Origin: Mugil cephalus
Taxonomy: Eukaryota > Chordata > Actinopteri > Mugiliformes > Mugilidae
DNA: 64,000 bases
Reading direction: 5' to 3'
Assembly: GCF_022458985.1 (NCBI RefSeq)
Contig: NC_061771.1
Location: forward strand, 20,471,501 to 20,535,500
A model generated the notes under the pieces. That model was not told where the DNA came from, searched no databases, and saw only the letters and a list, made by a program, of their open reading frames with translations. A program made the translations under genes and the position numbers. Every line of letters starts with the position of its first letter. Within the stretch, counting starts at the first letter, position 1. Of this stretch, positions 48,495 through 61,015 are shown piece by piece.

Positions 48495-49763
48495 ATTTGG
48501 AGGTAACTTAAGTGAGGAATTAAATTACTGACTTGATTAATTTAAAAGAGAGAGAGACAGATCACTTATTGAAAAAGGATTTTTTGGTCTTTACCTGTGC
48601 CGTATTGTCTTTAGCTTCAGTTGTGGGAACCTGAACTGAAGTCCTCTTCTTCTTTCTGCTTATGAACGAATGAGTGTAAATGAATACTTGATTCAGATAA
48701 TAAACGTAACTGGTCTGCAACAGAGCACAGAGTTACTCACCTAAACCAGTAGATGAAAACAACAAGTATCAAAACCAAAAGAGCAACACCGACTCCTGTA
48801 GCGACTGCTGATGTTCCTGTGGTTCTCTGGACGGTGAGAGTCTTTTCATCGGAGCTGGTACTTTTAGTGCCAGTTTTGATACAACAAGAGTAGTTTCCTG
48901 CATCCTGACTGCTGACTGGGTCTAGAAACAGGCGTTTGTTTTGGTTGTTTGTGAGATTCAGAGGTCGATTGTTGAAGTACCAAATGTAGTTTGTGTTAGT
49001 AGGTAGAGGACAGCTGGTCCCACAGGTCAGAGAGACTCTCCCACCCTCTGTCACCACTGCAGGTCGCAGCCGCACTTTGGCACCTGAGAGATTGATGGAG
49101 GAAGTAAATGTTAAAAAGACCCAGAGCAACTCATTCTTAGTTAATGATTCAACGAATGTTTAACTGTTTGATGAAAATTGGAGACATTTTAATTCATAAC
49201 TCTGAGTTTGTCTTCTGTCGAATGAAAACTAAGACAGCAAACAATAAGTCATTGCTGTTACATTCATTAGACAAATACTGACATAGACACTGTTATTTAT
49301 TGTACTGAATTACCTGTCACAACCAAAGTGACTCCAGGAACATCATCACGTTTCCTTTCTTCATCATCTCCCTGGAGTCTGAATTTGTATTCTGCTGAGT
49401 CCTCCTTCTTCAGGTTTTTAATTGTCAGGACGTGTTGGTTCTTCATGTTGTCATGAAACACCACACGACCGGCATCCTCAATCAGCTGCTCACCACTTGT
49501 TTCTACTTTATACCATGATTTAGACTTAGGCTTCTTCTTGTGGGGATGAGAGTATTTACTGGAAATGTTCACTGAAGATCCTTTCAGAGCACAGATTCTC
49601 CTGCTGATATAATTCACAGTCCAACAGTTCTCCTCATCTGGACCTGAAATACAGAAAACACTATCAGTAGTTATAAAATAATTGTAGGTAACTGTTTATT
49701 TAAAGATTGTGTGTGTTAGATGTTCACTGTTTTTCTCTGTCTGTCTCTATAGACAGTTTGAAG

Positions 49764-50223
49764 CATAGACTGCATTGAACAGTGTGTCCCCACTTCCTTG
49801 CATTGGCCAAACTGATGCTATTTTCTCGGGGATACGAGCGGTGCCATGTTATGACTGTGCAGTATGGTCCGAAAGTGGAGTCACGACATCAATGACCTGA
49901 CTACATGTCCTCCAGACTCACTCGCGTTTTTGTTTCATTAATGCTTCACTCTCACGGTCACACAGGACCTCTTTACGGAGCAGTTGGCAGTCACCATTAT
50001 GTCACATCCTGTTTCTATAGCGTCAACTAAGTAAAGTGAAACATATGCTGAAAAAATTGACACTTGAACATGCATTGACATTATATTAACACCTAGGTCC
50101 CGCCCACTAACATGGAGGAGTTGGATTCTATGACCTACACTGCAGCCAGACACCAGGGGGAGCTCTACTTGTTCGGCTTCACTAATGAGAAGCAGTTCCA
50201 TCTCCATCTTTATACAGTCTTTG
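49764..50223. mobile_element. CATAGACTGTAT-ended intron element, gene 7
   Basis: The same V2-C2b intron element, with slightly diverged ends (CATAGACTGCAT and ATACAGTCTTTG). Confidence 0.5.
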
Positions 50224-50824
50224 GTCTGAACACTAAAGGGACATCTAGTAGCAACATATTATCAACATATCATCATGAGTTACTTCATAGCATGTATTTA
50301 TACAGTATGTATGTGTCAGAGCAGATGGTGCACTCATACTCACAGACTTCAGGAGACAGCAGATGGTCTTGATCTTTTACAGCACAGGATAAACCTTTTG
50401 TAGGAGATACTGAAAACTCTTGACTCTTTCTTGTATTACTGAGCTGTCGGTTCTGGTACCACCTATAGTCGGTCTGAAGGTCAGACATTGGACAGCTGGT
50501 GGTACAGGACACTGCAACTGATGACTCATTTGAAATTCTTCGAACATTTACTTCTGTTGGAAAACAATAAATCTCATTCAGGTAATATTGAAGAAATGGC
50601 ATGTCACACATAAACTTAAATGTGTGACTCTTGCAGAAAGACAGAATGTTTATAATAGAGGTCTGAATGTCAGACGGGTGTAAACGTTACCGTAAGCTCT
50701 GGGATATGTGATGGAGCAGGACTCAGCTACTGATGTCTGGTTATGAGAACACATTCTCCCTTCAGCGTAGGTCACACTGAAGCAGGTCGGAGTGACTGAA
50801 TCTGAACAAAACCAAAGACGTGTA

Positions 50825-51508
50825 CACAGCAAATTGACAAGAGTTGAATTACTCTTTGGGCTTCTTCACTCGTTGCGCTGTTACTAACCAGCCGAACACC
50901 TGCTTAATGAGCTACAGGTTAGCATTGTTAGCATGCATGTCTGGATCACTGTAACATAGAAAGTGAGTAACGGCAGTAAACGGTACGTTTGACTTGACGT
51001 TTTGTCTGAGTGAGACGAGTCATGCACTTTGTAACCAGATATATAAAACGTGGTAAGATGATGCTAATGGTTCGGAGTTGCTAGCTAGTGTGCTAAAGTG
51101 GTGCTAACGCTACACTGTGCCTTACTGTTGCATGTTCTAATATTTGTGGTGCCAGTTTGAAAATAAGTGTTTTGAACTGCCAACATGACTACCTTTTTAT
51201 TTTAGTAAAGGTTATTTCCAAGTATTTTTTGTAGGATTATATAGAATTATATTGACACCTTTAAGTGTTTGGGGTAACACTTGTGTAGTTAAGAAATAGT
51301 CCTCTGAGAGAGTTAATTGCTAACACTACATAAAAGTGTTAAACTGGTTGGTGTTAGGCAGTGTTAAATTTAACTACAAGAGTCAAATTTACACTAACTT
51401 AGTGTAAAGGTACCAATTAACACTCAGAGGTGTGGACCCATATAGACACTTTAAAAGTGTTAAGATCAACTCTTACAGTGTTAATTTGGGTATGTTGATT
51501 TTACTGTG
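50825..51508. mobile_element. TA-flanked MITE rich in AGTGTTAA, gene 7
   Basis: The same element and insertion point as 32519-33260, with ends CACAGCAAATTGACA and (reverse complement) CACAGTAAAATCAAC. TA lies at 50823-50824 and 51509-51510. The sharing shows that genes 5 and 7 have a common ancestor for this intron. Confidence 0.74.
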
Positions 51509-52462
51509 TAGAAAGAGTGTGAACAGTAAAAATAAGTGTTTAACAGAGGTTTGTAGCTGTTGTGACTCACCCACTGAGACTTCAGGGGCTCTGAGATCCT
51601 CGTAGCCTTTGACAGCACAGGGTATGTGACTGCTTCCTCACTGTGACCAGCTTGGTACCAGGGAGACCAGTCCTCAGAGAGAAACTCTCTGTTCTTGTAC
51701 CAGATGTAGGGTGCAGGGTTTTCAGTCGGAGCACAACTGCTGCTACACATCAGCATCACTGTCTGTCCCTCTGTGGCAGGAATCACCGTTACCTGCAGGT
51801 CTGGTGGTTCATCTTAAATGTTAAATACTTTAATTAAACTTACTTTAAACAATGGTTATTGACAACTTTCATACCTGAAACAATGAGCTGAACTGTTCTC
51901 TGGTTGCAGGCGCCTGTTCATTCTTGTTGCTGCTGCAGCAGTAAACTTTTGCATCTTTCTCACTCACATAATTGATTGTTAGAGTGGGGCGACCTTTGTT
52001 AAACGTGTTGAATCTCACATGAGTTTCATCTGCAAAGAGCTCTTTCTGAACGTATCTGTCACCGTCATATTGTATAGTGTACCACTTCCTAGTTGAAGAG
52101 TAAGTTTGAGCTGGGCAGGGCAGATCCACTGAAGAACCTCTTAAAACGCAGATTTTTTTTTCTTCTCCATTCACACCTTTAACAAAAGAATTTATGAGCA
52201 AACATCTGAACATTTTCTATCATTTTAACAGGTGATTGTTAAAAGTAATGTCAGCTTTTACTTTTTTATAATCCTGTCGATAATATTTAGTTTAGTTTTG
52301 AAATATTCTTTTTCTTTTACAGTTTGACTCAAACAACAAGACAGGACATTTACATTAGTTTGCAGCTAATCAACATTTTGTAAATAGTTGCAAAGAGGAA
52401 GTCATACCTGAAATGTACAGGATCAAAGCCACTAGCATGCATCCAGCGCCTGTCAGTAACAT

Positions 52463-54123
52463 GACTGAATCCTTCTGTTTCTAATCAGAAAGTCAACTGT
52501 GCTCCTGTATTCCAGCTGCTACCTTCATGAAACCACCAGCAGTTCACTGACAAATTAACAGTAAGACTGTTGGTGAGTAGGATTGCAGTTAGCAGGTCTT
52601 TCATCAAAACATCACTTCCTTCCTCCCTCAGAGGTTACTATTCTAGGCACTTATTTGTGTCTCTGTATGTGTTATGATTTTGTCAGTAAATATAACTCTG
52701 TCAGCAATATATAGTTTGTTCATTTTCCTTTAACTGTTAACGTTTCTTTTTCAAATTGTACACCAAAACTTTATGGGTATCAAATACAAGTTAATAAATT
52801 AATGTTATGTGTTATCTGTTATCAGTATATTTGTTTGTGCGTACTGTAAACATGATACTATATATGAATACTGTTGCTAAGCTACATTTGAGCAACCAAT
52901 CCAAAAAGCTGCAGGCTTATAAGACTAAGCAGACCAACCTGAGCACTGCCCGAGAAACCGAACTAAAGTCTCTGTCTGAATGCTCCACAAACGCATACTG
53001 GAGTAGTCAGTTTGTGTCCATGTTGACATCTGTCACTGTTGAAAGCTGCTGAGACTTCTCAAGCCTCACGACTGGACCACGGCGCAATGGGACGAGGTAG
53101 CTAGGTCTTACGAATGTACATAGGTGTGTGTGTGAAATGAGTGTATCAGGAAGTAACAGTTTGTCACTTTATTTTTTGTCATGGGAGGTTGGAGCAGCAG
53201 CAACACAAACAACTATTTAAATGTTTTCAGGGGTAGACTATGTGTATGATGCATCAAGTCATTGACTAAAACCCAACAGAGACAAATAGTCTGGTACGTC
53301 TTTGTGAGGGGACATTACAACTAGAAACTCTGACAAAACATTAACACATCAACTTGAAAACGTAATAATGAATATTAAGCAAAGCAAAGCTCAAAAGCAG
53401 CTCATGTAGTAAAGAGGTTCTCAATACTGAAAATATAGCGTGAACATCTGTAATGATCTAGATATTAACGAACTGCTATGCATCCACTTTTCTTTAGCTG
53501 TAGCAGAACATGATATATATGAAACACAGAACGGATCAGTGTCTTTTCTCCTGACTGTAACAGTAACAGTGAAATTGTCATGGTACTTTTTTTTTTCTTC
53601 AGTAAAATGTCTATCCTTGTGTTGCTGTCTTACAAAACAAATAAATGATTCACTCTTGCTGGTGGCTGTGCTAACCACTTCACATGTGACTTAATGTTTC
53701 ATATAGGTGATAGAAAAAAAAATAAAGACTTCCTCAACTTAAAATAAGCAGCCATATTGGAGGCCTTCGCCCATATGGAGGACCAACTCTGCCAACTAAA
53801 AATAAAATACAGAAATAAATGAAAAATACCTACATATATATGCTGTAAATAAATAAATAAATGAGTAAATATTTTTTTTACTTAAATAAACACTAATTTT
53901 ATTAGGTACACCTCGCTAGTAAAAAGGTTAGACCGCCTTTGGCCTTCAGAACTGCCTTAATTTTTCATGGCGAGTGTATATTTAGGTATTAAGTGATTTA
54001 TTCATTCATTGACAGCTCAGTCGATCCTCTGTAGATGTAGGGTGCAGGATTTTCAGGATTTCCCTACACAACTGTCGGACTCTTTCCCTTTTTTCAGTTT
54101 ATGATGAAAAGCATTTATATTAC
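52463..54123. other. Intergenic interval right of gene 7
   Basis: Upstream region of gene 7, with the third 81-codon frame (52807-53052) and a DNA-transposon end fragment near 53890-53970. No spliced gene was recognised. Confidence 0.45.
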
Positions 54124-54154
54124 CTGACATGTACACAGCAAAACACAGAAACAT
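54124..54154 (-). pseudogene. Orphan leader exon of gene-2 type, copy c
   Basis: An in-phase short leader, MFLCFAVYMS, ending at a GTAATA donor in phase 1. The longer ancestral start further upstream is ACG. It lies 1.7 kb upstream of gene 7, beside gene-2-type promoter sequence. Confidence 0.55.
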
Positions 54155-54734
54155 ACATCCGTTTTCTGCCAAAGACGTGACTGTAGTCCAGTTCACTTTG
54201 GCAGAACGAAGAGTGTGAAGGAAAGAAGTGACCTTTGGTTAACAGTCACTGACTTGTCAGCTTTGGAACCAAAACCTGAAAACTTCCTCACAAATGTTTT
54301 TTTTTTCTTCTTGTTTTTTAACCTACATGACCTCACTTCTTGTATTTTTTGCACTCACTTACACCCACCATGTATACATATAGCATGATGACCACCTCCC
54401 TAACGTTGTGCAGGTCTCCCTTGTGCCTCTTAAACAGTTGTGGCTCATCAGAGAATGTGAACAGGGAAGGGTAGACGTCTAAATAACATCCACATGAATT
54501 AATTTATTTCTCCTGTCAGTTTCAATGTTGTGGCTGATCTGTGTATGTGATGATGATGATTTTATTTCATTTACTTTGTTTAAGTGCACAATATATTCAT
54601 GAACAGTCCGACTGTCTACGATGTTTTAAAACTGTAAGTTCCTGTTTTGTTTCTGCTGAAAACATGAATCATTCTTTGACAAAGAAGAATCTTTACCTCA
54701 GTGATTAGTCATGAAGACTATTTCATTATCCCAG
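54155..54734. other. Gene-2-type promoter remnant
   Basis: This matches 40662-41216 and the region above gene 2. It ends at TCCCAG, the diverged target site of the second integrase-type element. Confidence 0.45.
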
Positions 54735-57700
54735 TGTAGTAACCGATAATGTAATAATGGCCAATAATTTAATACCTGCCAGTAACGTAATAATTTTGAC
54801 CATTGCAAATAAAGCCAATAATGTAATAACTTGTCAATAATGTAATAAAGTTTTTGAGCCAGTAAGGTAGTAACATTTTGCAAATAATGTAATAAATTAT
54901 TACGTTATTGGCTGGTTATTACGTTATTGGCTCAGCATTAAAGAATCCTTTGAAATGTAATAACTGTAGCTGATAATGTAATAATACATAAATAGGACTG
55001 CATTTCTTGTAAACAAAATATTTTTTGTACATTTTGTGCAGTTTGCTCATCAGAAATACAGTAGATATAGTGGATGGCATAGTCGTCATATTCATTCATC
55101 AAGGGTATGTATTATGCAGCACTCTCTCTCCTTAAATATGGTTGTAAGAGCCAATTTGAGAATTATTTGTTGTACAACATCTATATTTAAAATTGTGTTT
55201 ATTTGTTTAGATATGTAAGTTCAGAATTTCAGGTCAGTGTTGGATGTTTCATTGTCAAATGAATTTGCCACATTTAATTCTTGGAAAACGTTTAATTATG
55301 AACATTTTTCATACATTTCTCAAGGGAAAACGATTCAGTTCTCACTTAAAACTCAAAACTGTATTTAAACAATGGGAATGGCACTATAATGGCGCTTAAC
55401 CTCAACATACAACACAGAACATGAACTCATTTAGAAATGTAAATAGTGTTGAGTTGAACTGAGGGAAAAACATCATAAAAACAAACAAACAACAAAATAA
55501 AATTGGCATTACTTCTTCCAGTAAATGTCCTTTACTTTGTATTGTCCAAAAGCTACATCACCAAAAAGAATCCAGGCTTTCATCCATCGTCTGTCATTGC
55601 CAAATAACTTTTTTATTCGTGAGCTTAGACCACTGCTGCGTCCAGCAGCCTTGTAGAGCTTCATAACACTAATGGAACAGTTATCTTCTTTGTCCAGTTG
55701 TAGGCTCCCTGCAAGTGATTCTCTTATGTATAGGTTGGGATGAAATAGTGCTGACAGTTCACGGAATAAGAGTGAGACTCGATTAAATTGACATATCTTG
55801 CTTGAGAGAAAATTCAATGATTCTTGATAAGATCTCTGAAGGTAGGTATTGAACTTCATGCTCATTGCCAGCATCCTCAACCATGTCAAGGAAAGGGTTA
55901 GCTAGAGACTGACCATCAGCATTAGGTGGAAACCCTGGTTCAGGCTCAGACAGAAGGCCGGGGTTCATCATCAGGCAGGGCAGGTTTGGCCACAGGCATA
56001 GAGGCAGGTTCGGCATCATATAGAGCACAAAGTTCAGTGTCAGACAGAGGGGCAGGTTGGGACACTCTATGCATCTCTGCCTCCTGAATGGCCTGAATGT
56101 AAGTCAGAACAGGTACTTCTAAACTTACATAATGTTCCTCCTGTCCCTGTCAGCAAAATGTCCAAGTACCAAAAGAGGCAGGTTTTCACAGTAAGCACCA
56201 GATGGTGATATTACAGAGGTGGAATCCAAAGCAAGAGTCGACACAATAAGGAACTGAACATTAAAAATCTGGGATGCTCTCTGAAGAGTTAGGTGGTCAC
56301 CGTATGTACCCTGTTGTGCCATCCTCTGTAAACATGTCCCCTCAACATACTCCAAAAGGGGTGTCGTATCCACTCCATATGGATCAAGTGTTAGGTCGGC
56401 AACTATTTCTTGATGCAATGTTTCTGCAGAACGGAAAATTCCAATAGTGGCCAATTGGTCAGAAATTGCAGCAAACTGGCAGTTGCCATCAGGGATTGGG
56501 TCAAAGCGAATGTTCAGCTTTGAGGAATCAAACTCTTCCAATCTGTCCTCATGTGAGTAAGGTATTTGCAGGTTCATTTGTTGAACTGATTTGGGCTGAG
56601 ACTTTGAGCGTTGCTTTTCTTCTAGTCTTGTCATACTGGTCACATCAGAAACTGAGAACCACTTTTGTGTTGGAGTGGGGCTATTTGGCATTTGAAACTC
56701 AACCTTGTATTTGTGCAAATTAAGGTTTCTTGCCACAACAACCCCTGGTATCACAGATTGTTTCTGTGAGACTCTGTGATGGCCACTCTTGGCCCTGACC
56801 AAGACATTATCACATAGCCTGTACACAGAGACTCTAAACTTCCCGGACTGATTATGTCAGTGTATGCAGAGGTGCGTTGCTTTTTGTGCCCTTTTCTGAT
56901 CCTGTTTCGGTCACATCAAACAAAGCCTCTTCTTTTGGATGGGCTGTGTTTTGTTGCCTGGTGGGCAGTGTTCTTTTCTTGGAAGAGTTAAGTCAATTGG
57001 ACATGCATGACTTGTCTTCCTAATAAATCTGAAGGGAATCCACTGAAAACTCTTTGGTCTTCATTCATTATCTTTGCATAAATTGGCAAATGCTGAACCC
57101 AGTTCACTCCTCCTTCTTGATATCGACTAAGTCATACATCATTTTTTTCCTTAGACACGGTGCTTCTCTCCACTTTACCTGGTGGTAAATGGGGGGACGG
57201 TATGGAGAGCTCTGAATGAGTTTTACTTGTAAGGACTCCATATTTTCATTACAGCAACTTTGAACTCCTTCCCTTGTCATGCTGTATGACTTTTGGTAGA
57301 CCATGCTCATTGTCAAATGTCTTCAAGTGTCTAGCAATCCGCACTGTGTTACCTTACAGTGGTCTTAGCCATACATATCTACTAAACACATCTATACAGT
57401 CAGGACGTACCTCTATGTGACTCAACTATACCTGACCTCCATTTAGCCATGTCAACAAGGTCTACTGGTGTCGACTGCTTTGGCCATGATAGATTTTGTG
57501 AGGGTCGTTCTGAATGTTGCTGTGGAGCTGGTAACATCTTGATCTGTCCAAGATGTCTTTCACACTTGCTCGCGAAACCCAGTACTGTCCTGAAGGTATA
57601 TGTTAATATTCTACACCAGAACCTTTTGTTTTATCAAGAGCCTTATTTACAACTGCAGAGATAGTAGACTTTCTGGTACCAATTTCATTAATGTAATTGA

Positions 57701-58374
57701 CGACCACCTCACTGAGGCATAATGCTGTCTATTCCACCACAGCTAATAATGCAGAGCGCTGGGTCTTGGATCTCTCAGCTACAGGAACATTAAATCCCCC
57801 CTTTAGTGTCTTGAATATGACATACGTAGTCTCATCAGACATTGTCTGTCATGTCTCTGCATTCCGAAATGATGTAGAGAGATAAAGATGCTCTGTAAAA
57901 TACCTACAATGTGTTAAAGACAAAGTTATTACCCTTTCAACTGTTAAACAGTGACCTGCAAAGAGTTGTATCACAAACACAGGCACAATGTTAAGGTATA
58001 AACCTCAGCTCATTCAGCTGTCTTATTATAGCAGATATTTCCTTGCAACAACTTGTATTCATACAAAAGAATGCATGGATTCTACAAAATTAAAGGTGTT
58101 AACCGTAGTGAATCAGTTAATTATTTACCCTTCCACATGTTTGAAGTATGGACGTTTGCACACAGTTAAGGTATGTAATCATCTAGTCATCAATGGCTTT
58201 GCTAGCTGACGGAATTCTATACCACTGCCATCTAGTGGTCAAATGCGAGTACTGCTGAAAATATTTCCCTTTGCGCATGCAACATTTCTAACTGGTCTCT
58301 GCACAGAATTAAGGAATAAGAATTAAGAAATAAAACCCAATCAACTCATAATTGCCCCTCTAAGCCATCCCGTA

Positions 58375-58442
<68 letters not shown>

Positions 58443-58978
58443 CTATCCAGAAAATAATGTATCGATGATACATATATTATTACCTTATCAGCTCCAGTTG
58501 TTACATTCTCATCTAACACCGAGCAAACACACTAAGAAAATGAACAAAATTCTAAATATAGATGTTGTACAACAAATAATTCTCAAATTGGCTCTTACAA
58601 CCATATTTAAGGAGAGTGCTGCATGATACATACCCTTGATGAATGAATATGATGACTATGCAATCAACTATTTTTATGAGCAAACTGCACAGAAACTACA
58701 AAAAAATATTTTATTTCCAAGAAATGCAGTCTTGCTTATGTATTATTACATAATCGGCTACAGTTATTACATTTCAAAGGATTATTTTAATGCTGTTCCA
58801 ATAACATAATAACTTATTACATTATTGGCAAAATGTTACTACCTTACTGGCTCAAAAACTTTATTACATTATTGGCAAGTTATTACATTATTGGCTTTAT
58901 ACATTTGAAATGGCCAAACTTATTACGTTATTGGCAGGTATTACATTACTGACCATTATTACATTATTGGTTGATACA
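54735..58978 (-). mobile_element. Ginger/IS3EU-like DNA transposon fossil, copy 2
   Basis: The same element, orientation and insertion site as 41217-45628, about 4.2 kb. Flanks are TCCCAG (54729-54734) and GCCCAG (58979-58984). Its OTU-like region is at 56125-56826 on the minus strand and shows the D-G-N-C motif (PDGNCQFAAI), a central GTYGDHLTLQ and a C-terminal LGHFADRD, as in OTU cysteine proteases. The integrase half is visibly more eroded than in copy 1. It is a broken fossil with many breaks. It was copied with the surrounding duplicon rather than inserted independently. Confidence 0.7.
58375..58440. repeat. TG dinucleotide microsatellite
   Basis: About 30 nearly pure TG units, expanded relative to 45012-45072. 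Confidence 0.9.
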
Positions 58979-59542
58979 GCCCAGTAACTACATACAAGAA
59001 CAAACAGTGTACAGTTGATGTGCAGTTGCTCTACTGTATATTACTGTATTATATTAGTATTATAGCTCCATGTAAGACTGTAATAGGTTAAATTTTGCAA
59101 ACAAAAAACAAATCACGGAGCAATCTTTTCAATCTTCTAGTTGTTTGTTGTCAGAAAAGTATTGAAATTTGAAACATTACTGAAATATTTAATTGAATTT
59201 AGTGTCTGTGTCTCAAAATTCATGGTCGCTTTCATTAATGTGGGTAAATGTTTTTATTATCTGCACTTTGGGTAGAGTCACTCAACCTCAAAAAGACCTT
59301 GTGTGTTAGTTTAAGCATAGTCATATGTTTAAGCTGTTTAAACTGTACTATATGTTATGGCATTACACTTCCACATTGGTCCCTCATAAACAAGGAAATT
59401 GTGCTGCTGAAGAAGTTGAGCAACAGGTTTTTGCAATGCTGGTAGTTTAGTGTAGTCAGACATAGCTGAAAACATTACATGCCCTTCTTCTCTTTAGGAT
59501 TATTTATTCTGGGGATTTATTTGATCAAGTTTAACCTTAGAT
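58979..59542. other. 3'-flank unit of gene 8, outer part
   Basis: Array flank matching 45629-46154. No gene. Confidence 0.45.
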
Positions 59543-60374
59543 TAGGGGTGGGCGATATGACGATATTAAATCGTGAACGATTACAACGTGAAGACGATCT
59601 GTCGAACTGCAGAGATCGTGGGATCGTCTAGGGCACATTCTATAAATTGCAGTTCTATGCTGATGCACCGACGCACCAGACGTATTACGTCGTCAACCTG
59701 ACTGACCAATCATAGCGAATTACGGGCAATGACGCGCTTTCTTACCCGCCCCCTTGTTTATGTGTGTAGCGGTAGCCGCATGGAGAGCCAAGGCTGAAAT
59801 CCAAACGGAGTTGGTCACTAAAAAAAATCCACTTCCATTATATGGAATAGGTTTGGATTTTCCTCAACTGATGAAGCGCAGGCAAATGTTTTGTGCAAAG
59901 TTTGCACACAACAGGTTCCCACGTCGGGTGGCAACACGACGAACCTGCTCAACCATTTAAAGAGGAAGCATGCCAAACAACAGTCATCATGAACACAGGC
60001 ATTTAACAAAGGCACTCCGTATGACAAGTCAAGCAAGCGATGGGAAGAGGTAACAGAAGCAGTTACCTTTTATCTTGCAAAAGATTTGGTACCGTTCAAG
60101 ACGGTAGAAAACGAGGGTTTCAGTAGTTGACCCGCGGTAAGAGCTGCCCAGCCGAAAATACTTGTACAACACTGCCATGCCACGTCTCTTAAACTTGATT
60201 GTTTGCACATGCAGGCAAAATTGCGACTATTTAAAATAAAATCGGTTAAGAAAGGTTCTTTGGACTAAATTGTCTGTTTTTCATGATTCAATTTAATATC
60301 GTGATAAAATCGAAATCGTGATTTTATTTTTAAAAAATCGTGATATGATATTTTTGCCATATCGCCAACCCCTA
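59543..60374 (+). mobile_element. BED-finger hAT relic, copy 4
   Basis: Ends TAGGGGTGGGCGATATG and ATATCGCCAACCCCTA, with a perfect CCTTAGAT duplication (59535-59542 and 60375-60382). The BED finger cysteines (LCKVC) and histidines (NHLKRKHA-type) are kept in one plus-strand frame, as in copy 1. Confidence 0.85.
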
Positions 60375-61015
60375 CCTTAGATTTGTTCATTTAAAAATGA
60401 AAAATAAATCTCAGTAAAAAACATCAAATTTGGTTGAAAAAAGTTATTAGTAGTTGACTAGTAGACAACTTTATGGGATCAAAATGTAGTGGACTACAAA
60501 TCTGATTTTGATATGTAGCAAAAAAAAAGTCATTAATTTAATCTAACTAAATGGTGAATGGTGGAAGAGGCTCTAGAAATGTTTGTAGCATCAAGATCAA
60601 CTTTGTTGTTAAACAGTTTCAACAATATCCATTTTTAGGTTTAAGTCTTAATTCTCTGCCATTTTAACCATTGTACCAATACAAAGTCTGTCTTTCTTAA
60701 CAGTTGATGTGTATGTAAAACATTTTTTTTTCTATTTTTATTTATGTTATACTTGAAATTATGACCACAATAAAATACACATACAAGCCAGAGCATGTTT
60801 CACTCTTAACACTGCAAGTCTTTCTGGTCTTATGACCTCTTTAAGTTTTTGCTGTGTGACGTTTCATAAATCAGTTTAATTCTGTTTAGCAAAAGAAGCG
60901 TAAAATACATTCAAAAAGCTGTCTCCTTCACTGACAGATGTATCAATGCATGTTGCTTTCATCTGCAAAGCTCAGTCATTTCCTGGGTCTCTTAAGTTGT
61001 TGTGCTAAAATAAGC
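60375..61015 (-). other. 3' untranslated region of gene 8
   Basis: No gene. It aligns with 20043-20688 and includes a minus-strand AATAAA near 60735-60745. Confidence 0.45.

Larger units (their letters stand above)
47338..52462 (-). pseudogene. CD22-like Ig receptor with broken V1 and C2a, gene 7
   Basis: Exons: leader 52408-52462 (MLLTGAG type, as in gene 3), V1 51875-52176, C2a 51571-51800, half-V 50691-50801, C2b 50344-50553, V2 49314-49643, C2c+transmembrane 48741-49083, juxtamembrane 48595-48655 and tail 47338-47484. V1 lacks one base near its end (about 51915). C2a lacks four bases in total near 51620-51655, so the reading leaves frame after EEAVTY. C2b through the tail are open. In the tail the ITIM position reads PYYSEI instead of LHYSEI, while ATYTVV is kept. 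Clustered one- and two-base losses could be assembly errors, so the pseudogene call is provisional. C2c lost one cysteine (KSTSSDE instead of KSTCSSE). Confidence 0.65.

Noticed and set aside
58378-58626. Long open frame of alternating Cys and Val, and its counterpart near 45033.
   Set aside because: It is the translation of a TG microsatellite.
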